A stretch of 64,000 bases of DNA. Origin: an uncultured Lachnospiraceae bacterium. GTDB lineage: Bacteria > Bacillota > Clostridia > Lachnospirales > Lachnospiraceae. Where the stretch lies: positions 62,001 through 126,000 of the forward strand of contig CAJTPM010000003.1 of NCBI GenBank assembly GCA_910578085.1. Direction: 5' to 3'. The notes under the pieces are model-generated. The model worked only from the letters and a program-made list of their open reading frames with translations, was not told the origin of the DNA and ran no database searches. This document shows, one piece after another, positions 9,377-17,336 of this stretch; positions within the stretch are counted from its first letter, which is position 1; every line of letters begins with the position of its first letter. Both the position numbers and the translations under genes were made by a program.

Positions 9377-10258
9377 ATGGCAGGAAGAGAGAAGGAAGAA
9401 GAACAGCTGACAGAAGAGTTGCAGGACAGAGAGTCGGAACGTCAGCGGTTAAAGGAAGAGAAAAAGCGGCTGAAAGCAGAACAGAAGGCGCAGAGAAAAG
9501 AGGCAAAACAGAAGGCCAGGGAGATTTCCGAACAGGAGGAAGAACTGGATGGTGAACCGGGTGGGCTCCCGGTGTTTTTGGTGACTGCTCTTATTGTGGC
9601 AGTCTGGATCGCGATCCTGTGTGTTCTCATAAAGCTGGATGTAGGCGGCGTGGGCAGTAATGTGCTTAAGCCCCTTTTGAAGAATGTGCCGGTGGTCAAT
9701 AAGATCCTGCCCGGTGAACGCCGTCCGGAGGAGGAAGAAGATGAATACAGTGCCTACTCTGATGTGAAGGATGCGGTGGATCAGATCAAACAGTTAGAAC
9801 AGGAACTGCAGGCCGCACAGGAACAGAATCTGGCTTATGCCAGTGAAATCAGCGATCTGAAGGAGGAGAACAGCCGGCTGAAAAATTTTGAGGATGATCA
9901 GCTGGAGTTTGAACGATTGAAAGATCAGTTTTATGAAGAAGTTGTCTATGCGGAAAAGGGTCCCGGTGTGGAAGAATACCAGAAGTACTATGAGGCCATG
10001 GATCCCGCAATGGCGGAATATCTGTATCAACAGACGATTCAGGAGACAGCGGCGAATAAAGAACTTTCTGATTATGTGGCCACCTATTCGTCCATGAAAG
10101 CCAAGGAGGCGGCCGCGGTGTTTGACACGATGACCAGCGATCTGGATCTTGTGGCCAAAATACTGGGCGCCATGTCCGCGGATGACAGGGCAAAGATTCT
10201 GGAACAGATGAATGAGGAGAATGCGGCAAGACTGACCAAGATGATGGATCCGGGATGA
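9377..10258 (+). CDS. MotE-like flagellar protein with MgtE_N-type C-terminus
   Basis: A 293-residue membrane-anchored coiled-coil protein. It has a very charged cytoplasmic N-terminus (1-60), one membrane helix (about 63-85, VFLVTALIVAVWIAILCVLI), a coiled coil (about 130-180) and a C-terminal domain with VFDTMTSDLDLVAKILGAMS, typical of the MgtE intracellular-domain fold in MotE. MotE is a periplasmic chaperone of the stator protein MotC in alpha-proteobacteria; homologues between fliJ and fliK in Clostridia are less studied. Role here is inferred from position and fold. Confidence 0.75.
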   Translation: MAGREKEEEQLTEELQDRESERQRLKEEKKRLKAEQKAQRKEAKQKAREISEQEEELDGEPGGLPVFLVTALIVAVWIAILCVLIKLDVGGVGSNVLKPLLKNVPVVNKILPGERRPEEEEDEYSAYSDVKDAVDQIKQLEQELQAAQEQNLAYASEISDLKEENSRLKNFEDDQLEFERLKDQFYEEVVYAEKGPGVEEYQKYYEAMDPAMAEYLYQQTIQETAANKELSDYVATYSSMKAKEAAAVFDTMTSDLDLVAKILGAMSADDRAKILEQMNEENAARLTKMMDPG

Positions 10259-10275
10259 TTTATTCCTGATACCAT

Positions 10276-10302
10276 TAAGAAAAGGACAGAAATATCCGAT
10301 AT
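10276..10302 (+). promoter_or_regulatory. Candidate sigma-28 promoter before fliK
   Basis: TAAG (10276-10279), exactly 15 bases, then TCCGATAT (10295-10302). The Bacillus sigma-D consensus is TAAA-N15-GCCGATAT, so 10 of 12 bases match. It lies in the 136-base gap between the MotE-like gene and fliK. The overlapping TATAAT at 10300-10305 has no good -35 at sigma-A spacing. Confidence 0.55.
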
Positions 10303-10318
10303 AATATGTGGAAATTAT

Positions 10319-10348
10319 CTTCTCTCTGCGTGAAGACGAAGAGAGAAG
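10319..10348 (+). other. Hairpin in the fliK leader
   Basis: CTTCTCTC (10319-10326) pairs perfectly with GAGAGAAG (10341-10348) around a 14-base loop. There is no T run, so this is not a standard terminator. It would lie near the 5' end of a transcript from the sigma-28-like promoter and 33 bases before the AAGGAGGTGA site of fliK. Confidence 0.45.
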
Positions 10349-10394
10349 GTGATTTTAATAAAGAACATTGACAATCAAAGAAGGAGGTGAAAAT

Positions 10395-11768
10395 GTGACA
10401 AACATGCCCGTACTTGATAAGAATTCGGCGGCACAGAATATCTTATCAACAAAAGGAACAAAGCAGGTGTCGGCTTCCACAAAAGGAAATTTTGATACGG
10501 TCTTAAAACAGACTACGGAGGCGGGCAGACAGGATACCGATCCCGGAAAAAAAGCGGAGACGGTAAAGCCGGCAGAGAAGAAGACGGAGGAAACCGATTC
10601 GAATAAGCCGGCGGCGGAGAGCGGCAGAACGGAAGAAAAAGCCGGTACGGAGAGGACGGAAACACAGAAAGAAACCGAAGAGACAAAAGATTCCCCGGAG
10701 GATATGGTGGAGGACACAGAAGTTCTGGAGAGAGCCGGCGGCGAAATGGCGGCTATACTGGCAGCACAGATGGGAATATCCCAGGAGATGCTTAAGGAAG
10801 CCATGGATGAGCTCGGAATGACAGATGTGTCATTGCTGGATCCGAAGAATGTAAAAGATCTGATGGTGCATCTCACAGAAGGTGCGGATGATATGTCACT
10901 TCTGACAGACGAAGCTTTTTACAATTCTGTGGCAGAGGCGCTTACCGCACTGGAAGAACTTACAGATCAGCTGCAGGAAGAGACCGGTATGAGTCCGGAG
11001 GAATTGAGAGAAGCATTGTCGGCTGCACAGAATCCATTGGAAAAGGAGCCTGAGGTACAGGTGGAAGTGACAGGCAGACAGAACCTTACGGAGAATGAAA
11101 AGCCGGAGGATGTTGTAAAAGTGAATGTTCCGAAGCCGGAACTGACGGAAAATGCCAGAACGGAAAATATACCATCAAAGGAAATGCATAAGCAGGAGAG
11201 CGACGGAAAAGACAGTGAGAGCCCCTTTATGGGCAACAACTATCAGACACAGAATGCGGAAGCAGGTACTGAAGTACAGGCGACGGAGACAAAAAGTGCT
11301 TTTTCCATGGCAGATACCCAGGAGATCATGGATCAGATCATGGATTACATGAAAGTGGCCGTGAAACCGGAGATGACCAGTCTGGAGATGCAGCTTCATC
11401 CGGAATCGTTAGGAACCTTACATATCCAGATCACGAACAGAGAAGGCGCTGTAACGGCACAGTTTATTGCTCAGAATGAGTCGGTAAAGGCTGCGCTGGA
11501 AAGTCAGGTTATGGAACTGAAGGAAAATCTAGAGCAGCAGGGCGTCAAAGTGGAAGCGGTGGAAGTAACTATTGCACAGTATTCTCTGGACAGAAATCCG
11601 AGTGGAGATGAGACCCCTACAGATCAGGGAAAACGGGGGAAAAAGGGAAACAGAAACTTGAACCTGAATGATCTGAATCCTGAGGAAGAGGAAGATCTCA
11701 CCGAGGAGGAGAAACTGACAGCGCAGATGATGCAGTCAAGTGGCAGTACGGTAAATTATATGGCATAG
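10395..11768 (+). CDS. fliK: Flagellar hook-length control protein FliK
   Basis: Secreted ruler that sets hook length and switches export specificity through FlhB. It has 457 residues: a long low-complexity Glu/Thr/Lys-rich N-terminal ruler region and the conserved C-terminal core around 335-400 with MTSLEMQLHPESLGTLHIQI and ALESQVMELKENLEQQG. GTG 10395 is chosen because a perfect AAGGAGGTGA lies at 10381-10390; an upstream TTG at 10368 has no such site. Confidence 0.92.
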   Translation: MTNMPVLDKNSAAQNILSTKGTKQVSASTKGNFDTVLKQTTEAGRQDTDPGKKAETVKPAEKKTEETDSNKPAAESGRTEEKAGTERTETQKETEETKDSPEDMVEDTEVLERAGGEMAAILAAQMGISQEMLKEAMDELGMTDVSLLDPKNVKDLMVHLTEGADDMSLLTDEAFYNSVAEALTALEELTDQLQEETGMSPEELREALSAAQNPLEKEPEVQVEVTGRQNLTENEKPEDVVKVNVPKPELTENARTENIPSKEMHKQESDGKDSESPFMGNNYQTQNAEAGTEVQATETKSAFSMADTQEIMDQIMDYMKVAVKPEMTSLEMQLHPESLGTLHIQITNREGAVTAQFIAQNESVKAALESQVMELKENLEQQGVKVEAVEVTIAQYSLDRNPSGDETPTDQGKRGKKGNRNLNLNDLNPEEEEDLTEEEKLTAQMMQSSGSTVNYMA

Positions 11769-11866
11769 AAACGCCAGACATGGCATCCATGCAGAAGATA
11801 GAAAGTACGGCAAAGATACTGCATAAAGCGTGAGAGAACCGAACAAAACAGGAAAGGAGAAAAAAT

Positions 11867-12574
11867 ATGGCTGCTAATTTAGTGGCGCCGGTAAAAGACG
11901 GTAAAATACAGGAAACAGAATCCCAGTCTTCACTGGCGAAATCAAAAGCAAAAAAAGCCGGATACAGTAAAGATACCTTTTTGCAGCTGCTGGTGGCGGA
12001 AGTACAGAATCAGGATCCGCTTGAGCCTACATCCAACACAGAGTGGATATCCCAGTATGCGACTTTCTCGGAACTGGAAGCAATGAACAATATGAGTGCT
12101 TCCTTTGACCTGTCGAGAGCATCCGCACTGGTAGGCAAGACAGTGGTACTCAATACAACGAGTGAATCAGGAAAGACAACTACAATACAGGGAAAGGTCG
12201 ATTATGTTACCTACGAGGGTGGCCAGGCATATCTTTCCATCAACGGTTCCACCTATTCCATGGACGATCTGCATGATATTGTGGATACGGAATATATGGA
12301 AGCTTTTGACAAGGTATATGAGTGGTCTGTAAAACTCAACAGGCTTCCGGCATATGAGAATCTTACATACGATGATGCTGAGGATGTGGAAAGCGTTTAT
12401 AATGAATATGACAAGATGTCTGACTATGAGAAGACTTTTGTGGCGAAAGAAAACGCTGACAAGATCAAAAAACTGCATGATCGGATCGAAGAACTGAAAA
12501 AGATTCACGAGGGCGAAACGGAAGAAGAGACCGAAGGGGAGACAAAGCCGGAGGAAACGGAAAAAACAGAATAA
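11867..12574 (+). CDS. flgD: Flagellar hook capping protein FlgD with unusual C-terminal helical module
   Basis: Scaffold for hook polymerisation. The conserved N-terminal region covers residues 33-90 (KDTFLQLLVAEVQNQDPLEP, QYATFSELEAMNNM), followed by a short beta-rich part. From about 152 to 211 there is a different module with the pattern LP-x-YENL...V-x-x-VYNEYDKMS...K-x-FVAKENADKIKKL, resembling helical repeats of Firmicutes surface proteins, then an acidic Glu/Thr tail. The usual Ig-like/Tudor C-terminus is not evident. Start ATG 11867 follows AAAGGAG. Confidence 0.9.
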   Translation: MAANLVAPVKDGKIQETESQSSLAKSKAKKAGYSKDTFLQLLVAEVQNQDPLEPTSNTEWISQYATFSELEAMNNMSASFDLSRASALVGKTVVLNTTSESGKTTTIQGKVDYVTYEGGQAYLSINGSTYSMDDLHDIVDTEYMEAFDKVYEWSVKLNRLPAYENLTYDDAEDVESVYNEYDKMSDYEKTFVAKENADKIKKLHDRIEELKKIHEGETEEETEGETKPEETEKTE

Positions 12575-12610
12575 AACAGGGAAGTGCAATCGTAAGAAGC
12601 AGGGAAGCTG

Positions 12611-13015
12611 GTGAATCATATGAAGATACAGAGAAACAGTTTTCACTCTCTGGAGCAGGTACAGAACGAATACTTAAATCAGAACCTCAGAACACCTGCT
12701 GTCAGGCAGGAGGGCAGCCTGTCCTTTCAGGATATTTTAGAACAGGCGTCAGGGGCAGAAAAAGAAGTCAGATTTTCCAAGCATGCGTCCAACAGGTTGA
12801 ACACGAGAAATATTGAACTGACTGACGGGCAGATGGAGAGACTGAACGAGGGGACGAAGAAAGCCCAGGCGAAAGGCATAAAAGATTCGCTGGTGTTAGT
12901 AGATTCGTTAGCTTTTATTGTCAACGTACCGAGCAGCACTGTGGTGACTGCCATGGAACAGAGTGAAGCACAGGAAAACATTTTTACAAATATTGACGGG
13001 GCCGTGATCATATAA
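12611..13015 (+). CDS. TIGR02530-family flagellar operon protein
   Basis: A 134-residue protein lying between flgD and flgE, where clostridial and bacillar operons carry the TIGR02530 'flagellar operon protein'. The conserved centre is RFSKHASNRLNTRNIELTDGQ, followed by KGIKDSLVLVDSLAFIVNVP and a terminal FTNIDGAVII. Its role is not established, though it is always near hook genes. GTG 12611 and ATG 12620 are both possible starts. Confidence 0.8.
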   Translation: MNHMKIQRNSFHSLEQVQNEYLNQNLRTPAVRQEGSLSFQDILEQASGAEKEVRFSKHASNRLNTRNIELTDGQMERLNEGTKKAQAKGIKDSLVLVDSLAFIVNVPSSTVVTAMEQSEAQENIFTNIDGAVII

Positions 13016-13087
13016 TATAGCTGGACCTTAGTGGAAGCTATGGTTGTTCCTGAATGACAGAGGGAACAGACGGAGCCCTGTTTGAGA

Positions 13088-13135
13088 GAGTTTCACAGAT
13101 TTCAGTTTGCGGCAAAATGCCGTCTGACGAAACTC
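13088..13135 (+). other. Nested hairpin in the flgE leader
   Basis: GAGTTTC (13088-13094) pairs with GAAACTC (13129-13135), and inside it CGGCA (13110-13114) pairs with TGCCG (13118-13122) around an AAA loop. TTTCACAG occurs at 13091-13098 and again at 13140-13147, directly in front of the flgE site AGGAGGT (13146-13152). No T run follows, so a post-transcriptional role is more likely than termination. Confidence 0.5.
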
Positions 13136-13162
13136 ACAATTTCACAGGAGGTAAATTGATTT

Positions 13163-14980
13163 ATGAACAGAGCAATGTATTCAGGCGTAGCAGGACTGAA
13201 AACACATCAGACGAGAATGGACGTGATCGGTAACAATATCGCAAACGTAAATACGGTGGGCTATAAGGCGCAGGCAGCCCTGTTTTCTGAATTATTATAT
13301 CAGAATTCCAGCAACGCGTCGGGGCCGAATGCTAACACCGGTATCGGCGGTGTTAACCCGAAACAGGTAGGTTTGGGTGTTAAGATGGCATCCATCAACA
13401 CGAATATCACACTGCCCGGTTCCGCGGAAACCACCAACAACCCGTTCGATATCCGTATCACAGGCGATGCCTTTTTCATCGTCAACAACGGCAGAGACAA
13501 TATGTTTACAAGGGACGGTTCCTTCAAGGTGGACGCAGCCGGCAACCTGGTAATGTCCTCCAACGGTTACAAGGTGATGGGCTGGCAGCCGGATCCGGAG
13601 ACAGGAGCGATCAAACCGGATACCGTATCCGCCCTGCAGATCATGAACGCGGCGAATATGACCTATCCGCCGGAGGCGACCACCCAGGCTTATGTGTCCG
13701 GTATCGTGGACGCGGAGAGCCCGGAGGTGAATTCTGCGGACGGTAAGCTGATGAACCTCAACTTCTATGATGCGAGGGGCTACAGTTATACGGCGAAGCT
13801 GGCGATCAAGAGGGTGGGAAGCAGCAACGATAATGTAAACTCCTACTCCTGCGAACTCGTGAAGCTGTTGGATGCGACAGGGAAGGATGTGACGGCTACA
13901 GCGGGGGCGAAGATGACAGCGATGCAGACATCTTTGGTGGAGGCTGAAAAGAAGTCGATACCGACGGGATATCAGCTGACATCGCCTACTGCTGGCACGT
14001 TTCTTCTTGAAACACAGCCGGATGCCACGGACGGAAGTCATACCGTATATACGATCACAAATGGCAATATTACAGCTAAAAAATATTCTGATAATAATAC
14101 TCCACCAACGGAAGCAACGACGCAGCCTACGGAAGCGGAAGCCTGGGAAGAGGTGGCTCAGATATTGGGATACGACAGTAAAGACTTCCGGAATATGACC
14201 TATGCTGTTCCGGATGATGCAACCGGGGCGGCAGCGCCGTATGCGGGGCAGATACTCAGTGTCGGCCAGAATCTGGCGGATATTCTGACTGCCCAGGGTG
14301 TGACCGCGGCTATGACGCCCGGAGCAGGAGACCAGAGGGATATTACATTTAACGGTAAAGTGGTGGATGGCTGCGTGATTGATTTTGATAAAGACGGTGG
14401 TGCGTTTGTAGGGATAAACGGCAGTGCCGGAACAAAAACATCCATCCTTTCTTTCGGCGATCAGGGCGTGGCAGATGCAGCAGGCGCAACGTTAGACGCA
14501 GCCAGCTTCCGGAACATTACCATTGACTTCTCCACCCTGTCAAACGTCGGTAATGAAAAGGTATCCACCGCTTCCGCAACCAACGGCAGTCTGGATAATC
14601 TGGGCGGCGGCCGTATGGTAGGTAAGATGTCTGGCCTGCAGATCCAGCAGGACGGCAAGATCTATGCGAGCTATGACAACGGACAGAGCAAGCTTCTCGG
14701 CCAGATCGCATCGGCGAGGTTTGCAAACCCGTCCGGTTTGCAGAAAGAGGGCGATAACCTGTACATAGCGACGCAGAACTCCGGCGACTTTGACGGGATC
14801 GGCGTAGATATCACATCGGACGGCGGTTATATGACGCCGGGCGAGCTGGAAATGTCCAACGTGGATCTTTCCGGCGAGCTGACCGGTATGATCGTAACCC
14901 AGCGTGGCTTCCAGGCGAACAGCCGTATTATTACGGTGTCCGATACGATGTTGGAGGAACTGGTTAATCTGAAACGTTAG
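13163..14980 (+). CDS. flgE: Flagellar hook protein FlgE
   Basis: Structural subunit of the hook. It has 605 residues, well above the roughly 400 of enteric FlgE. The N-terminus carries GLKTHQTRMDVIGNNIANVN and the C-terminus GELTGMIVTQRGFQANSRII, both typical axial-protein helices. The middle (about 200-450) holds a large variable domain, including a Thr/Pro/Glu-rich stretch near 310-330. Start ATG 13163 follows AGGAGGT. Confidence 0.95.
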   Translation: MNRAMYSGVAGLKTHQTRMDVIGNNIANVNTVGYKAQAALFSELLYQNSSNASGPNANTGIGGVNPKQVGLGVKMASINTNITLPGSAETTNNPFDIRITGDAFFIVNNGRDNMFTRDGSFKVDAAGNLVMSSNGYKVMGWQPDPETGAIKPDTVSALQIMNAANMTYPPEATTQAYVSGIVDAESPEVNSADGKLMNLNFYDARGYSYTAKLAIKRVGSSNDNVNSYSCELVKLLDATGKDVTATAGAKMTAMQTSLVEAEKKSIPTGYQLTSPTAGTFLLETQPDATDGSHTVYTITNGNITAKKYSDNNTPPTEATTQPTEAEAWEEVAQILGYDSKDFRNMTYAVPDDATGAAAPYAGQILSVGQNLADILTAQGVTAAMTPGAGDQRDITFNGKVVDGCVIDFDKDGGAFVGINGSAGTKTSILSFGDQGVADAAGATLDAASFRNITIDFSTLSNVGNEKVSTASATNGSLDNLGGGRMVGKMSGLQIQQDGKIYASYDNGQSKLLGQIASARFANPSGLQKEGDNLYIATQNSGDFDGIGVDITSDGGYMTPGELEMSNVDLSGELTGMIVTQRGFQANSRIITVSDTMLEELVNLKR

Positions 14981-15019
14981 TATTTTTTTCAGAGCAATTC
15001 AGAAAATATGGTTAATAAA

Positions 15020-15056
15020 GGGGATTTGTCGCTCATAAAACGACAAATCTCCTGTT
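15020..15056 (+). terminator. Terminator-like hairpin after flgE
   Basis: GGGGATTTGTCG (15020-15031) pairs with CGACAAATCTCC (15041-15052), a 12-base stem with one G-U pair, followed by a weak T-rich tail (TGTTTTGTG). It lies 40 bases after flgE and before the motA promoter, so it may be a partial terminator. Confidence 0.55.
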
Positions 15057-15105
15057 TTGTGTTGAACCCTGGCAAAGATTGTATAAAAATTATTGTAATT
15101 CAAAG

Positions 15106-15134
15106 TAGACATTTCTGATAAAATTTAGTAAAAT
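15106..15134 (+). promoter_or_regulatory. Predicted sigma-A promoter of motA
   Basis: TAGACA (15106-15111), 17-base spacer, TAAAAT (15129-15134), 56 bases before the motA start. Together with the upstream hairpin it marks a possible break in the operon. Confidence 0.5.
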
Positions 15135-15190
15135 CGTATAGAAAGGGTGTTTTTGCAGATTGATGTAAAAACGGGAAGAAGGCAAGAGCA

Positions 15191-15982
15191 ATGGATATAG
15201 CGTCAATCATAGGATTAGTGGTATGTATTTCACTGACCATTATGGCGATCGTGGTAGGTAATGGTTTTGCTGCGATCTATCGGGATTTCATGGATCTCCA
15301 GTCCGCGCTGATCACTTTTGGTGGTGCATTCTGCGCTATTCTGGCGGGGAATACGATCGAAAGTTTCACAGGGGGACTTAAAAGTTTCGGGCTTGCTCTG
15401 AAACGCCCCAATTTTAATATTCCGGAGATGATCCAGAAGGTCATAGATCTTTCCAATGTAGCCAGAAAAGAGGGACTGCTGTCTCTGGAGGAAGCAGCGG
15501 GAGAGATCGATGATGCATTTTTGAGAAAGGGAATTCTTCTGGTGGTTGACGGTACGGATCCGGAGTTAGTGAGAGCGATCATGGAAACCGAACTGGTGAG
15601 CATGGAAGACCGTCATAAGAAAAAAATTACCTTCTGGGAAGACGTCGGTTCCATGGGACCTGCATGGGGTATGATCGGAACGTTAGTCGGGCTGGTTAAC
15701 ATGTTGAATAACATGTCTGATCCAAACTCCATTGGCCCGCAGATGGCCGTGGCCCTGATCACTACGCTGTACGGTTCCCTGCTTGCAAACTGGATCTGCA
15801 CACCGATTGCAATGAAACTGAAAATGAATAATGATGAAGAATGCCGTATGAAGGAAATTATGGTGGAAGGACTTTTATCGATCCAGGCGGGCGAAAACCC
15901 CCGTGTTATCGAAGAAAAACTGAAGTCGTTCTTAGCTCCTAAGGACAGAACAGCATCAGAAGGCGGTGAGGCAGATGGCTAA
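15191..15982 (+). CDS. motA: Flagellar motor stator protein MotA
   Basis: Proton (or sodium) channel subunit of the stator. It has 263 residues and four membrane segments: about 4-24, 31-50, 155-175 and 185-205. The conserved GPAWGMIGTLVGLVNMLNN and ALITTLYGSLLANWICTPIA segments contain the prolines of the family. Its last eight bases overlap motB. Confidence 0.95.
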   Translation: MDIASIIGLVVCISLTIMAIVVGNGFAAIYRDFMDLQSALITFGGAFCAILAGNTIESFTGGLKSFGLALKRPNFNIPEMIQKVIDLSNVARKEGLLSLEEAAGEIDDAFLRKGILLVVDGTDPELVRAIMETELVSMEDRHKKKITFWEDVGSMGPAWGMIGTLVGLVNMLNNMSDPNSIGPQMAVALITTLYGSLLANWICTPIAMKLKMNNDEECRMKEIMVEGLLSIQAGENPRVIEEKLKSFLAPKDRTASEGGEADG

Positions 15983-16784
15983 GAGAAAGGCAGATGAGCC
16001 GAAAAAGGGCGCACCGGAGTGGCAAAGTACCTTTGCCGATCTGATGAACCTGCTGCTATGTTTCTTCGTACTGTTGTTCTCCATGTCCTCTGTGGATGCA
16101 CAGAAATTTGAACTGGTTGCGGCTTCCTTTTCCAAGACCTTCAGTATTTTTACGGCGGGCTCTACATCCATTGGTGATGGTACGATGATAGGGAACGGTG
16201 TCAGTCAGCTGCCGGAACTGGATGATTTTATAAACAGTGTCGGGCAGATGGCGGAGAACACGCCGGAGATGGAAGAGATGGATGATCTGCAGAGTGAAGT
16301 GCAGGCGGAAGGTCTGAAACAGTCAGAGGAATTGTCTGAGAAGATCGAGGAGGCTGTGCAGGAAAATAATCTGACCGGAGATATTGAGATGCAGGTAACG
16401 GCTCAGTATGTGCAGCTTACAATGAAAGGTTCCCTGTTATTTAATTCGGGCAGTGCCGAACTGAAGGATGAGTCAAAGCCTATCCTGAATAAGGTGGGAC
16501 TGATTCTGGAGCGGTATGCGGCGGGTACGATTGAGATCGAGGGACATACGGACAATGTGCCAATGTCCAGCAGGCGTTATGAGAATAATAACGAACTGAG
16601 CGCGGCCAGAGCACTCTCGGTTTTTGATTATATGATGGAGACTACGAATCTGGATCCGGCACGCATTAAAACTTCCGGCAGAGGAGAGTATGTGCCGATT
16701 GCCGACAACTCGACTGAAGAGGGAAGAGCAAAAAACAGGCGGGTAGAAATCAGAATATATAATGAAATATCCAGTTTTGAATAA
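15975..16784 (+). CDS. motB: Flagellar motor stator protein MotB
   Basis: Stator subunit that anchors to peptidoglycan. The single membrane helix contains the ion-carrying aspartate in STFADLMNLLLCFFVLLFSM. After a plug/linker region the OmpA-like domain follows (about 150-268) with IEGHTDNVPMSSRRYENN and KNRRVEIRIY. ATG 15975 is preferred over GTG 15966 because of the GGCGGTGAGG in front and the eight-base overlap with motA. It has 269 residues. Confidence 0.95.
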   Translation: MAKRKADEPKKGAPEWQSTFADLMNLLLCFFVLLFSMSSVDAQKFELVAASFSKTFSIFTAGSTSIGDGTMIGNGVSQLPELDDFINSVGQMAENTPEMEEMDDLQSEVQAEGLKQSEELSEKIEEAVQENNLTGDIEMQVTAQYVQLTMKGSLLFNSGSAELKDESKPILNKVGLILERYAAGTIEIEGHTDNVPMSSRRYENNNELSAARALSVFDYMMETTNLDPARIKTSGRGEYVPIADNSTEEGRAKNRRVEIRIYNEISSFE

Positions 16785-16802
16785 AGAAGGTGGGAGACGA
16801 GC

Positions 16803-17321
16803 ATGAAGAAAAATTTAATGTCGGTTATTATACTGGCTCTGCTGATTGTAAATATCGCTCTGACGGCGGTAATGCTGTTCAGTGTGACGAGCACAAACAA
16901 GGCGACGGCTGATGTGATCGCGAGAATTTCAGGTGCCATGGACATGGAACTGTCCTCTGCGGACGGATCTGCGTTCAAGCCTCAGATTCCGATCGAGAAC
17001 ATTGCATCTTATGATATAGCCGATACTATGACCATCCGTCTGAAGCCGGGAGAGGATGGTGCGGATCATTATATTATGGCCGCGATCACGCTTTCCATGG
17101 ACACGGAACACGAGGACTATAAAACATATGGCGCAGGTCTCGAAGAGAGAGAGAGTCTGATCAAGAGCGAGATCATCAGTGTGGTTGGAGAGTATACCCT
17201 GGAAGAGGCACAGGCAGATGAAGAAGGCCTGAGACAGGCGATCCTGGAAAGAATTCAGAATATGTTTGGATCTGACTTTATTTTTAAGGTGGATTTCAGA
17301 GATGTTAAATATTCCGGGTAA
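16803..17321 (+). CDS. fliL: Flagellar basal body-associated protein FliL
   Basis: Single-pass membrane protein that surrounds and stabilises the stator. It has 172 residues, a membrane helix at about 5-25 and a FliL domain with ALITLSMDTEHEDY-like strand and IKSEIISVVGEYTLEEA helix. The C-terminus DFIFKVDFRDVKYSG is typical. It ends 15 bases before fliM. Confidence 0.85.
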   Translation: MKKNLMSVIILALLIVNIALTAVMLFSVTSTNKATADVIARISGAMDMELSSADGSAFKPQIPIENIASYDIADTMTIRLKPGEDGADHYIMAAITLSMDTEHEDYKTYGAGLEERESLIKSEIISVVGEYTLEEAQADEEGLRQAILERIQNMFGSDFIFKVDFRDVKYSG

Positions 17322-17336
17322 AGGAGGTGGACCCGG

